NCBI GenBank assembly: GCA_902495525.1
Contig: CABUXL010000010.1
Location: 1-60,431, forward strand
Source: an uncultured Collinsella sp.
GTDB lineage: Bacteria > Actinomycetota > Coriobacteriia > Coriobacteriales > Coriobacteriaceae
Reading direction: 5' to 3'
DNA length: 60,431 nt
The position numbers and the translations under genes were made by a program. Under the pieces are notes generated by a model, which worked only from the letters and a program-made list of their open reading frames with translations, was not told the origin of the DNA and did no database searches. Positions 8,127-17,024 of this stretch are shown piece after piece. Within the stretch, counting starts at the first letter, position 1, and every line of letters starts with the position of its first letter.

Positions 8127-11100
8127 CTAGGCCCGCGGTACGATCGGGCGGTTAACTTTGGCTAGCATATCAGAAGCGCACGAATCGAGCGCCCAGCTCC
8201 GGAAAGCCGAAAACTCCATGCGCGAGCGCAAGCCCTCCAAATAGCGAATTGACCTGCTCAATTGCACGCGGCCGGGGTTTTCGGCCATCGCGATGCGACG
8301 AGTGTCGTCAAACCCCGAAACTCGACAGAAACCAAGCTCTTCGAAGATTCCCAGGCCGCTTTCCACCGAACGCTCGTCGACCGGCGTGCGAGCATCGATG
8401 GCAAGGCACATCTGCGCGATGTCGATATCGCTCGCACTAAAGGAATCGTCCCCGGTTTTGCCGCGGTTGGAGCGCCACATGGTCTGCAGCGCGCGATAGA
8501 GCGTGACGAGCTCGTCGCGCTCGGGCGCATAGCAGTCGAGCAGGCGCTCGTTAATGCGGGCGTCGCGCGACGAATAGAGCAGATGGATCACGGCGGGCTG
8601 GCCATCGCGGCCGGCACGTCCGCTCATCTGGTTGAACTCGATGGCGCCAAACGGCATGTGGTAGAGCACGACATGGCGGATATCGGGCAGGTTGACACCC
8701 TCGCCAAAGGCGGAGGTCGAAACGATGCAGCTGAGGCTTCCGTCTCGGAATGCTTCCTCCACGCGGCGGCGATCGGAACGCGCAAGCCCCGCGTTATAGA
8801 ACGCGATATGGGTTGCGCAATCGGGCACACGCTTGCGCAACGTCTTGGCGAGCGCCACGGACTGGTCGCGCGAATTGACGTAAATGACGGTCTTCTCCCC
8901 CGTCGCCACGATCGACACTAAACGGTTCTCGCGGCTCGCAAGGTCGCGGTCGTCCTCGAGCTGCAGGTTCTCGCGCACCGTCTCGTCGACCACCGTGCGA
9001 GTGATCGGCAACATGCGGGCAAGCTCGGCCACGACCGGAGCCGTCGCGGTGGCCGTCGCAGCCATAACGACCGGGTCGCCCAGGGCTTTGAGGATATCGG
9101 GCATGTCGAGATAGGCGCTACGGTCGCCGCCCTTGGCAAGGCCGGCGTGGTGCGCCTCATCGATAACGACAAAGCCGATGCGGCCCGAACGCGCAAAGCG
9201 GTCACGGTGGATAGACAGGAACTCGGGCGTCGTGAGCACGATACCGGTGCGACCCGAAGCCAAGCCGGCAAACACGTCATCGCGCGCCGCCTCCACGGTC
9301 TCGCCGGTCAACACGCCGACGCCAATGCCGAGCGCGGCCATCGTCGACGAGAGGTGATAGGCCTGGTCGGCAACGAGCGCACGCAGCGGATAGACAAAGA
9401 TGCTCGCACGCCCGCGAAGAACCGCCTCGCGCGCGGCATGCACATGGAAGATGAGCGACTTGCCGCGCCCCGTTCCCATAACGGCCAGAACACTTTGGTG
9501 ATCGGCCAGGGCATCGAGCGCCTCGACCTGCGCGCGGTGCGGCTGGTTCGAGCCGATAAAGCTATGGATAAGCGAGCGCGTGAGCTCAGCATAAGAAAGC
9601 TGGGCGAGCGTCTCGCGTTTACGCGACTCCAGGCGCAGGCCAGAATCCGCCGGTTGCACGCCGCGGCGAAGTTCACATGCCGGATCGTCGATATTGGACG
9701 CCGTGGTATCGCGCACCAAGACATCTTTGATCATGAGCTTGGGCTTCACACGTCCCTGCCAATGCTCGGCCACGGCCTCGAACACCAAGTCGACGGCGCT
9801 GTCGCAATTGATGAGCCTATCGATTTGCGGCACGCGGAACATAATGGCCGGCACGCTCGCGGCACCATCGGTCGCCACAAAGCGCATGTGCTCGCCGGTT
9901 TTGCCCACCACGGCGCGATCGCACATCGTCACGCCCTCGGCGGCCAGCAGCGGCACCTTGTTGCCCTGGCCAAACGGCTCAAGACGGGAAATCTGCTCTA
10001 TAGTCTCGATATTCAGCTCGGAAAGGTCGACCGTGGCGGCAACCTCGTCGATGTCTTCAAAGTCCTCGGCGGGAATCTCCGATAGCACGGCGGAAAGGCG
10101 ACGACGGAATTCATCGAGCTTGGATGCCTCGATGGTCACACCCACCGCACCGGCATGTCCGCCGCGACGAATCAGCAGGTCGGAACAGCGCTCGACGGCG
10201 TCAAACAGGTTAACTTTGCCCACCGAGCGACCAGAGCCGCGCGCGATACCGTCCTCGATCGAGAACAGCAGCGCCGGCACGTGATAGCGGTTGGTCAGAC
10301 GGCTTGCCACGATGCCCTTGACACCCTCGTGCCAGCCTTCGCCGCCCACGACGATCGCGCGTCCGCCGTCATAGGTCTCCTCGACCTTTGCCATGGCATC
10401 GCGCGTGAGCTCCGCCTCGATCTCACGGCGCTGGCGGTTGATTTCCTCGAGCTCAGCCGCCAGCGCGCTTGCTTCGATGGGATTGCGGGCAAGCAGCAGG
10501 TCGAGCGCCAGCTTGGGATCGGCCATGCGGCCGGCAGCGTTTAAGCGGGGAATGAGCGAGAATGACAGGCCATCCGCCGTAATGCTCGAAAGGTCCGCCT
10601 TGGCAAGCGCGGCAAGCGCGATATAGCCGGGGCGAGCGGTTACGCGCATCTGCTGGATGCCCTCGGCAACCAGCGCGCGGTTCTCGGGCGTGAGCGGCAT
10701 CATATCGGACACGGTGCCCAGCGCCGCGACCTCGATTAGCGAACGCCAATACGACGGCTTGCCCAGGCGCTCACCTAGGACTTGCACCAGCTTGAGCGCC
10801 ACACCAGCACCGGCAAGCTCGCGCGAGGGGCCCTCGTCCTCGAGCTTGGGGTCGGTCAGGGGCATACCCTGCGGCACCTGGTCGGAGGGCTCGTGATGGT
10901 CCGTGACCACCAAATCGATCCCCAGGCTCTCCAGATAGGAAACCTCTTCCTTGGCGGCAATGCCGTTATCGACGGTCACGATCAGCTGGGGGCGAGCGAG
11001 CTCGTTAACGCGGTCGAGTGCCGCGCGCGAAAGACCGTAGCCCTCATCAAAGCGATGCGGAATAAACGGCGTGACATCGGCGCCAAACGTGCGCAGTGCC

Positions 11101-11414
11101 TCGGTCAACAGGCAGGTCGACGTAATGCCGTCAACGTCAAAATCGCCAAAGACTGCAATGTGCTCGTGGTTGCGAATAGCACGCTCGACGCGGTCGGCAA
11201 CGACCGACATGCCCGGGATAATGAGTGGGTCGGCCCAGTCGCGATCGAGCGAAGGCGTCAAAAACAATTGGCCCTCTTTGATGGAGCCGATGCCGTGCGC
11301 GACCATAATGCGCGCCACCAGTCCGGGAATGCCCAGACCAGCCGAAAGCTCCTTTTCGAGCCCGGGGTTTTGCTGAGCGACCGCCCAGCGATGCGTCGTC
11401 TTAAGCGATGACAT
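8127..11414 (-). CDS. recJ: RecJ exonuclease fused to a RecQ-like helicase
   Basis: One 1095-residue chain joins two repair enzymes. The N-terminal ~570 residues are RecJ: GDFDVDG (about 90-96), DHHEPS (172-177), the DHHA1-type GGEGWHEGVKGIVASRL with SGRS and GGHAG, and an OB-like region. The C-terminal half is a superfamily 2 helicase with GTGRGKS (647-653), DEAH (752-755), the ATATATA motif III, and QMSGRAGRDG (929-938), closest in style to RecQ. RecJ degrades 5' single-stranded DNA and RecQ unwinds duplex ahead of it in RecF-type recombination, so the fusion makes sense. I prefer the ATG at 11414 (GGGGGTGG upstream); a GTG at 11459 would add 15 residues. Confidence 0.9.
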   Translation of the reverse strand: MSSLKTTHRWAVAQQNPGLEKELSAGLGIPGLVARIMVAHGIGSIKEGQLFLTPSLDRDWADPLIIPGMSVVADRVERAIRNHEHIAVFGDFDVDGITSTCLLTEALRTFGADVTPFIPHRFDEGYGLSRAALDRVNELARPQLIVTVDNGIAAKEEVSYLESLGIDLVVTDHHEPSDQVPQGMPLTDPKLEDEGPSRELAGAGVALKLVQVLGERLGKPSYWRSLIEVAALGTVSDMMPLTPENRALVAEGIQQMRVTARPGYIALAALAKADLSSITADGLSFSLIPRLNAAGRMADPKLALDLLLARNPIEASALAAELEEINRQRREIEAELTRDAMAKVEETYDGGRAIVVGGEGWHEGVKGIVASRLTNRYHVPALLFSIEDGIARGSGRSVGKVNLFDAVERCSDLLIRRGGHAGAVGVTIEASKLDEFRRRLSAVLSEIPAEDFEDIDEVAATVDLSELNIETIEQISRLEPFGQGNKVPLLAAEGVTMCDRAVVGKTGEHMRFVATDGAASVPAIMFRVPQIDRLINCDSAVDLVFEAVAEHWQGRVKPKLMIKDVLVRDTTASNIDDPACELRRGVQPADSGLRLESRKRETLAQLSYAELTRSLIHSFIGSNQPHRAQVEALDALADHQSVLAVMGTGRGKSLIFHVHAAREAVLRGRASIFVYPLRALVADQAYHLSSTMAALGIGVGVLTGETVEAARDDVFAGLASGRTGIVLTTPEFLSIHRDRFARSGRIGFVVIDEAHHAGLAKGGDRSAYLDMPDILKALGDPVVMAATATATAPVVAELARMLPITRTVVDETVRENLQLEDDRDLASRENRLVSIVATGEKTVIYVNSRDQSVALAKTLRKRVPDCATHIAFYNAGLARSDRRRVEEAFRDGSLSCIVSTSAFGEGVNLPDIRHVVLYHMPFGAIEFNQMSGRAGRDGQPAVIHLLYSSRDARINERLLDCYAPERDELVTLYRALQTMWRSNRGKTGDDSFSASDIDIAQMCLAIDARTPVDERSVESGLGIFEELGFCRVSGFDDTRRIAMAENPGRVQLSRSIRYLEGLRSRMEFSAFRSWALDSCASDMLAKVNRPIVPRA

Positions 11415-11459
11415 AGGCGCCCACCCCCGATAGGGGCAGGTCGCCGCGATACCTCTCAC

Positions 11460-11688
11460 GGTTCATAGCGATGAGTCCTCTGTGTATGCCCGCTTCGGCA
11501 GGCAGATCTGTTGAACGGATTTATTATACCGTGCGGCACGGACGCAGAACCTCGCAGCGCGCCGCGGTTTCGGTAAACGATGACGGTAATACCCTCGAAA
11601 TAATCGAGCGTTTCAGCCGCACAGACACATACGAGCGTCTAGCATATCCATACAAACGAGTTCGCGGATAAAGGGAGTCACGGGGCAT
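11460..11688. promoter_or_regulatory. Divergent promoter region between recJ and the symporter gene
   Basis: This 229-base gap separates two divergently transcribed genes and so should contain both promoters. An AT-rich patch (TTTATTATAC near 11519-11528) could be a -10 region, but no clean -35/-10 pair stands out. No gene seen. Confidence 0.35.
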
Positions 11689-12687
11689 ATGAAGCAATGG
11701 GCTGGACTGGGAAAGTTCCTCGCGGGGCATATGCAGGTCATCGTTCCGATTTGCGTGGCGCTCGGCGTGCTCTTTCCCCATCAGATCGGCGTACTCAAAC
11801 CCATCGTTCCCGCCCTCTTCGCCTTTATGACGTTCCAAGGTGCGCTCAGCAACACCTTCCACCAGGTAGCTGAGGTGTTCCGCCGTCCGCTGCACCTGAT
11901 TTTGGCGCTGCTCGTCTCGGCGGTGCTCATTCCCATAGCAGCCTATGCCATGGGATCGCTGTTCTTTGGCTCCAATCCCAACCTTGTCTGCGGCATCGTG
12001 CTCGAGTACAGCGTACCCGTGGCGGTCACTGCCTTTATGTGGATTAGCATGTTCGGCGGCAACGGCCCGCTCGCGCTCACCATTATCCTGACGTCCTCGG
12101 TTATCTCGCCTGTGACGATTCCGCTCACGCTGAAGCTCTTGCTGGGTGCCACCGTCTCGATCGATGTGCCGAGCATGATGCAGGACATGGCCTTTATGAT
12201 CGCCATCCCCGCCGTGCTCGGCATCATGATCAACGAGCTCACGCGTGGATGGGGACACGAGAAGCTCTCCCCCGCGCTCTCGCCCGCCTGCAAGTTCATG
12301 ATGATGGGCGTTATCGCCTCCAACTCCACCGCCATGAGCGAATACGTGCTGCACATGAACGCGGTGCGCCTGGAAGTCGCTCTCTTTATTTTGACCTTCG
12401 CCATCAGCGGCTTTGTCGTCGGTTTTCTGGTCGCCCGTGCGCTGCATCTGCCATATAGCGAGACGACTACCATGTGCTTTACCTGCGGCATGCGTAACAT
12501 CTCTTCGGGCGCCGTCATCGCCACGCAATACTTTCCGGGCGAAGTCGTGTTTCCCGTCATGTGCGGAACGTTGTTTCAGCAGGTGCTCGCCTCGCTTATC
12601 GGGCACCTCTTTGAGCGTCTGACCGGCGAGGAGCGCGCCGCTCAGCGCAAGCGTGTCGAGGCCGGCCGCGATGCAATGGCGCGCTAA
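11689..12687 (+). CDS. Bile acid:sodium symporter (BASS) family transporter
   Basis: 332 residues with about nine or ten hydrophobic segments and the BASS-family look, including LFPHQIG near the start, LEYSVPVAVTAFMW in the middle and TCGMRNISSGAVIA near residue 265, the conserved region around the substrate-binding crossover. Family members import organic anions such as bile acids, pantoate or pyruvate with sodium; specificity cannot be read from the sequence. The ATG is preceded by AAGGGAG. A short charged tail (ERLTGEERAAQRKRVEAGRD) follows the last membrane segment. It stands alone, convergent with the next gene. Confidence 0.8.
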   Translation: MKQWAGLGKFLAGHMQVIVPICVALGVLFPHQIGVLKPIVPALFAFMTFQGALSNTFHQVAEVFRRPLHLILALLVSAVLIPIAAYAMGSLFFGSNPNLVCGIVLEYSVPVAVTAFMWISMFGGNGPLALTIILTSSVISPVTIPLTLKLLLGATVSIDVPSMMQDMAFMIAIPAVLGIMINELTRGWGHEKLSPALSPACKFMMMGVIASNSTAMSEYVLHMNAVRLEVALFILTFAISGFVVGFLVARALHLPYSETTTMCFTCGMRNISSGAVIATQYFPGEVVFPVMCGTLFQQVLASLIGHLFERLTGEERAAQRKRVEAGRDAMAR

Positions 12688-12714
12688 ACCGTCCGCAGTG
12701 TGCGGGCGCTCACT

Positions 12715-13515
12715 TTACGATGCGAGCGCCTCCAGATGTGCGCGGAGTCGCTCCGCATCGACATCGAGCGTGGTCTCAGCATTGACCTGGGCCAAACGAT
12801 AGCCGACAAAGTAGGGCGAAACCACCCAACGCGGCAGCGCCTTGGCAATGGTCCGACCGCCCAGGTGATAGAAGAACAGGTTGTACGACTCTGCGCGACC
12901 ACCGTGGTGCTCGTTCAGGATATAGCGCAGAGCTACCTGGATCGCATCGGCGAAGAGATCCGCCTCGGCTTGGTCTCTCGTGTCATCGCTGGCGGCGATT
13001 CCCTGCGGGGCTGAAACATTGACCTCAAAGAACCCCATAATCGGTTCGGTTGAGATGTTGACCGAGATTCTCCCCTGTTGCCAGACATTGATGCCTTCGA
13101 AATTGGCAGAAGTCAGCGAAGTGTAGCCGTCTTCCTGCTCCAAACCCACAATCTGCATGTGCGGATGAACGAGACTACCGCCCGAGAGCGGACCCTTGTT
13201 CTTGTACATGAGCACACTGCGATACTGCTGTGAATCGATTATCTGCTGCCAGCAACCCAGGGCAAACCGCATCACATGGTGGAGTTCATCCGGCTCATAG
13301 GTCACCAGGTCGGCATCGTGATCGGCCGACTCGATCAGCACGGTTTGACGGGTGGCGCGCAGGGTCTTGAACTTATTCTCGAGCCAAATGCAATCGCCAT
13401 CACGGCGAATGATGTCGGTGAGCCCCTCCGTGTTGCAAAAGGGGCACGCGGTACCGGGGCGACGGTTGTCGTCGGGCTTGCCGCTCGCCTGCTGAACATC
13501 GAATACAAGCGCCAC
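12715..13515 (-). CDS. GalT/HIT-superfamily protein (DUF4931-like)
   Basis: 266 residues. A CPFC zinc-knuckle-like pair (Cys24, Cys27) and the SGGSLVHPHMQIVGLE segment with HPH (His117, His119) place it in the HIT/galactose-1-phosphate uridylyltransferase superfamily. These enzymes transfer or hydrolyse nucleotidyl groups through the histidine. The full canonical GalT HPHxQ motif is nearly met (HPHMQ), but the protein is shorter than GalT and its partners are absent, so the reaction is unknown. The GTG start has GGAGG eight bases upstream and lies four bases after the cutC stop, so the two are an operon. Confidence 0.75.
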   Translation of the reverse strand: MALVFDVQQASGKPDDNRRPGTACPFCNTEGLTDIIRRDGDCIWLENKFKTLRATRQTVLIESADHDADLVTYEPDELHHVMRFALGCWQQIIDSQQYRSVLMYKNKGPLSGGSLVHPHMQIVGLEQEDGYTSLTSANFEGINVWQQGRISVNISTEPIMGFFEVNVSAPQGIAASDDTRDQAEADLFADAIQVALRYILNEHHGGRAESYNLFFYHLGGRTIAKALPRWVVSPYFVGYRLAQVNAETTLDVDAERLRAHLEALAS

Positions 13516-13518
13516 GGG

Positions 13519-14196
13519 CTACACCTCCAGCGGTACGATCCTTGTGCCATGGAGCTCGGAGACGCCCAGTGCCGCCGCCACGGTATCGCGGTTGGCCGTG
13601 GAAATGCCGCCGCCGGGAAGGATGGTCAAGCGGTCGCCCGCACACTCGATAAGACGCGACAGATGCTCCAGGTTGTCCTCGATCGGCGTGTCGGCGGCAC
13701 CGCCGTGCGTCAGGATGCGTGTGATGCCGCAGTCGGCGAGTGTGTCAATCGCGTCGAGCTGAGCCTCGGGCGAGAGCTGGTCAAACGCCATGTGGAAGGT
13801 GATGTCGATGGGCTCACGCTTGCATTCCTCGGTCGCGCAGCCCGCGGCCATCACGAGGGCGCCCAACGTAAGCTCGTCGAGCGCCCATCCGCCAGCGCAG
13901 GGCTTGCAGCAGCCAAAGACCAAGCCGTCAACGCCGGCGCTTACGGCAAGGCCCAGGTCCATCTCCATCATGCGCAGCTCGTCTTGGTTGTAATGAAAGT
14001 CACCGCCACGCGGGCGAATCATGCACATCACTCGCGCGTCATGCTCGTGAGCATAGCTGACCGTAGCGCTGATAACGCCGGCAGAAGGCGTGGTGCCACC
14101 AACGGCAAGGTTGTCGCACAGCTCGATACGCCTTGCACCGGCATCGATAGCCGCCGGCACCCGCTCAAAGTTCTCGGCACAAAACTCGTACAGCAT
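13519..14196 (-). CDS. cutC: CutC family protein
   Basis: 225 residues, a TIM-barrel protein with the CutC landmarks ARRIELCDNLAVGGTTPS, MIRPRGGDF and ITRILTHGGAADT, and ILPGGGIS near the C-terminus. CutC was first linked to copper homeostasis in E. coli; its enzymatic role remains unsettled, so I give only the family. The start at 14196 has GGGGG nine bases upstream; the frame is open to 14253, but the extra residues are not CutC-like. First gene of a pair with the GalT/HIT-like protein. Confidence 0.88.
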   Translation of the reverse strand: MLYEFCAENFERVPAAIDAGARRIELCDNLAVGGTTPSAGVISATVSYAHEHDARVMCMIRPRGGDFHYNQDELRMMEMDLGLAVSAGVDGLVFGCCKPCAGGWALDELTLGALVMAAGCATEECKREPIDITFHMAFDQLSPEAQLDAIDTLADCGITRILTHGGAADTPIEDNLEHLSRLIECAGDRLTILPGGGISTANRDTVAAALGVSELHGTRIVPLEV

Positions 14197-14254
14197 AGAT
14201 AGACCCCCAAAGACAGCAGATGTTTTCCGACGGGCATTGTCACACATCCCCATG

Positions 14255-14323
14255 AAGTTGCGGTGGAATAGGGACTCTTTTGGCCTCTGGAGCCCGTATT
14301 CAGTCCCTATTTCACCGCAACTT
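14255..14323. repeat. 22-bp inverted repeat with GGGACT core
   Basis: Arms at 14255-14276 and 14302-14323 pair over 22 bases with a single mismatch and a 25-base loop. The inner end of each arm reads AATAGGGACT. It lies upstream of cutC and next to the liv operon terminator. The long stem and the GGGAC core resemble other intergenic palindromes in this window (45686-45722, 59800-59830), suggesting a dispersed REP-like family. Confidence 0.7.
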
Positions 14324-14361
14324 AAAAAGGGGCGCTGACTGAGATAGTCAGCGCCCCTTTT
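14324..14361 (-). terminator. Terminator of the liv operon
   Basis: GGGGCGCTGACT and its exact complement AGTCAGCGCCCC enclose a five-base loop. The minus strand continues with TTTTT, and it begins about ten bases after the livF stop. TTTTG on the plus strand means it could work in both directions. Confidence 0.88.
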
Positions 14362-14371
14362 GTTAGGTGGG

Positions 14372-15085
14372 TTAGCCTCCGAGGTAGGCTTTGCGGACGT
14401 TGTCGTCGTGCAGGAGCTCTTGGCCGGTGCCGGTCATGGTGATCTTGCCGGTCTCGAGCACGTAACCGCGTGTGGCGATGGAAAGCGCCATCTGCGCGTT
14501 TTGCTCGACCAGAAGCACCGTGGTGCCAGCCTTGTGCAGGTCCTCGACAATCTGGAAGATCTGTTCGATCAGAATCGGTGCCAGACCCATGGAAGGTTCG
14601 TCGAGCATAAGCAGTTTGGGGTTACTCATAAGGGCGCGCCCCATAACGAGCATCTGCTGCTCGCCGCCTGAAAGGGTGCCGGCGACCTGGCGACGACGTT
14701 CCTTCAGGCGCGGGAACTGCTCGTAGACGCGCTCCAGGCCCGGAGCCACCGTGGACTTGGGCTGCGTATAGGCACCCATCTCCAGGTTCTCCTCAACCGT
14801 CATCTGCAAAAAGGCGCGACGACCCTCGGGAACCTGAGCCAGGCCCTTACCAACCAGCTTATCAGCGGGCGTATGGGTAATGTCCTCGCCCATAAACTTG
14901 ATGGAGCCGGTCTTGGAGCGCAGCAGGCCCGAGACGGTCTTGAGCGTTGTGGACTTGCCGGCACCGTTGGCACCAATCAAGGCCACGATCTCGCCCTCGT
15001 TAACGTTAAAGGAGATGTCCTTGATGGCGTGGATGGCGCCGTACCAGACGTTGATGTTGTAGACGGAAAGCATCGGCTCTGCCAT
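14372..15085 (-). CDS. livF: Branched-chain amino acid ABC transporter, ATPase LivF
   Basis: 237 residues. Walker A GANGAGKST (about 38-46), signature LSGGEQQMLVMGRAL (about 138-152) and Walker B LLMLDEPSMGL are intact. The short length, the MLSVYNINVWYGAIHA start and the LSGGEQQ form fit LivF. It forms the cytoplasmic ATPase pair with LivG to drive uptake of leucine, isoleucine, valine or related solutes. Its ATG directly follows the livG stop, so translation is probably coupled. Last gene of the operon. Confidence 0.93.
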   Translation of the reverse strand: MAEPMLSVYNINVWYGAIHAIKDISFNVNEGEIVALIGANGAGKSTTLKTVSGLLRSKTGSIKFMGEDITHTPADKLVGKGLAQVPEGRRAFLQMTVEENLEMGAYTQPKSTVAPGLERVYEQFPRLKERRRQVAGTLSGGEQQMLVMGRALMSNPKLLMLDEPSMGLAPILIEQIFQIVEDLHKAGTTVLLVEQNAQMALSIATRGYVLETGKITMTGTGQELLHDDNVRKAYLGG

Positions 15086-15946
15086 TTAGTTCTCCCCCTT
15101 ATCCTGCTTGCCCAGATACGCCTCGATAACGGCGTCGTTGTTCTGGATTTCCTCGGCCGTGCCCTTGGCGATGACCTTACCAAAGTTAAGCACGCAGATA
15201 CCCTCGCAAATATTCATGACGAGCGACATGTCGTGCTCAATAAGCATGATGGCAATACCAAAGGTGTCGCGAATCTTAACGATGTTCTCCATGAGCTCGG
15301 CGGTCTCGGACGGGTTCATGCCTGCGGCAGGCTCGTCGAGCAGCAGCAGTTTGGGGTTGGTGGCAAGCGCGCGGACGATCTCCAGACGACGCTGAGCGCC
15401 GTAAGGCAGCGATCCGGCCTGCTCGTTTGCCAGATGCTCCATATCAAAGATGGACAGCAGCTCCATGGCGCGTTCGTGAGCAGCCTTCTCGTGCTTCCAG
15501 TACGTCGGCAGGCGCAGCACGCCCTCAAAACCGGAGTAGCGCTCCTGATTGTGCAGACCGACCTTGACGTTGTCCTCCACCGTCATGGTGTTGAACAGGC
15601 GAATGTTCTGGAATGTACGGGCAATACCCATGCGGTTGACCTGATAGACCGACTTGCCCGAGGTGTCCTCACCGTCGAGTAGGATGGTGCCGTGCGTGGG
15701 CTGATACACCTTGGTGAGCAGGTTGAAGACCGTGGTCTTACCGGCACCGTTGGGGCCGATCAGACCGGCGATCTCGGTCTTGCCGATAGTCAGGCTAAAG
15801 TCGTCGACTGCCTTAAGGCCACCGAACTCAATGCCCAGGTGGATGCACTCGAGTGCCGGGCGCTGACCCAGGTCGCGGTCGGGAACGATGGCGCCAGAAG
15901 GATACGGGACCATCTTGCCCTTGTTGAACTCAAACTTACTGGGCAT
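15086..15946 (-). CDS. livG: Branched-chain amino acid ABC transporter, ATPase LivG
   Basis: 286 residues. Walker A GPNGAGKTT, the LivG-type signature LPYGAQRRLEIVRAL, and Walker B LLLLDEPAAGMNP are present, as is the long insertion between Walker A and signature that separates LivG from LivF. I start it at 15946 (MPSKFEFNKGK), where GGAGGTGG lies upstream; the frame opens further to 15973. It overlaps the end of livM by 11 bases and touches livF, so the genes are tightly coupled. Confidence 0.92.
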   Translation of the reverse strand: MPSKFEFNKGKMVPYPSGAIVPDRDLGQRPALECIHLGIEFGGLKAVDDFSLTIGKTEIAGLIGPNGAGKTTVFNLLTKVYQPTHGTILLDGEDTSGKSVYQVNRMGIARTFQNIRLFNTMTVEDNVKVGLHNQERYSGFEGVLRLPTYWKHEKAAHERAMELLSIFDMEHLANEQAGSLPYGAQRRLEIVRALATNPKLLLLDEPAAGMNPSETAELMENIVKIRDTFGIAIMLIEHDMSLVMNICEGICVLNFGKVIAKGTAEEIQNNDAVIEAYLGKQDKGEN

Positions 15947-17015
15947 CGGCTGCCACCTCCTTCTTGGAAGCAAAGCGGTCCTTAATGCGTGCGAAGAACG
16001 CCTTGAGCTGTGGGTTGTTGGTAAAGACCATGACCAGGATCAGCACGATGGCGTAGATGAGCATGCGGTAGTCCGAGAACTGACGGAGCAGCTCGGGGAG
16101 CACCGTGAGCAGCGCCGCGGCGATAACGGAGCCGCGCATGTTGCCCAGGCCGCCCAGGACCACGAACACCAGAATGAGGATGGACGTATTGAAGTCGAAC
16201 TTAGTGGCGGAAAGCTGCGAGAAGTTACCGCCGAACAGGGCTCCGGCAGCACCGGCGAGGGCAGCGGAAACCACGAAGGCGATCATGCGGTACTGGGTAA
16301 CGGAGATGCCCACGGACTCGGCAGCGATCTTGTTGTCGCGCACGGCAATAATGGCACGACCGGTACGGCTGCGAACCAGGTTGAGCACAATCACGAGCGC
16401 GACCATAACCAGAATTGCGCCGGCAAGGAAGGTCGAATAGGTCGACACGCCCGATGCGCCCTGCGCGCCCTTGATGATGGCGGTGCCGTCCTCGAGCAGG
16501 TGCAGGTCGTCGATCGTGGAGTTACCCGTGATGTTAAAGATCACATGCAGGCCGCGGGAATCGACGCCCACAATGAGGCAGGTGACGACCTCTTTGATGA
16601 TCTCGCCAAAAGCCAGGGTCACAATGGCCAGATAGTCGCCGCTCAGGCGCAGGACCGGGATACCGATCAAGAAGCCCAGAATGGCAGCGGCGATAGCGCC
16701 GACCACAATGCTGATGATCAGACGCATCGGATCGGACGGAACGGTGCTCTCCAGCGCGACGGCAGTGACGATGCCCGTATAGGCACCGACGCTCATAAAG
16801 CCCGCGTGGCCCAGCGACAAGTCGCCCGCGATGCCGACGACGAGGTTAAGGGAGATTGCCATGACGATATAGGCCGTGATGGGAACCAACTGACCGGCGA
16901 TCATGCGCGGGATCATGTGGTTAGACTGCATAAAGAAGACGATGGCGAACGCCACAACGCACATGGCGTACGTGACAAAGTCGTGACGCGTCTGCTTGTC
17001 TTTAAGAAACTTCAT
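15936..17015 (-). CDS. livM: Branched-chain amino acid ABC transporter, permease LivM
   Basis: A membrane protein of about 359 residues with roughly nine to ten hydrophobic helices. LivM landmarks are GDLSLGHAGFMSVGAYTG, the GDYLAIVTLAFGEI segment and GRAIIAVRDNKIAAESVGI, which is the EAA-like loop that docks on the ATPases. It forms the membrane channel with LivH. I chose the ATG at 17015 (MKFLKDKQ, with AGGTG upstream); a GTG at 17024 immediately after the livH stop is an alternative. The C-terminus overlaps livG. Confidence 0.92.
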   Translation of the reverse strand: MKFLKDKQTRHDFVTYAMCVVAFAIVFFMQSNHMIPRMIAGQLVPITAYIVMAISLNLVVGIAGDLSLGHAGFMSVGAYTGIVTAVALESTVPSDPMRLIISIVVGAIAAAILGFLIGIPVLRLSGDYLAIVTLAFGEIIKEVVTCLIVGVDSRGLHVIFNITGNSTIDDLHLLEDGTAIIKGAQGASGVSTYSTFLAGAILVMVALVIVLNLVRSRTGRAIIAVRDNKIAAESVGISVTQYRMIAFVVSAALAGAAGALFGGNFSQLSATKFDFNTSILILVFVVLGGLGNMRGSVIAAALLTVLPELLRQFSDYRMLIYAIVLILVMVFTNNPQLKAFFARIKDRFASKKEVAADAQ

Positions 17016-17024
17016 AACGCTCAC

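Noticed and set aside
6996..8165. 389-residue frame opposite rel
   Set aside because: Shadow of a well-supported rel gene.
11524..12606. 360-residue frame opposite the BASS carrier
   Set aside because: His/Asp/Gly/Arg-rich antisense product without any domain; the carrier frame has clear membrane segments.
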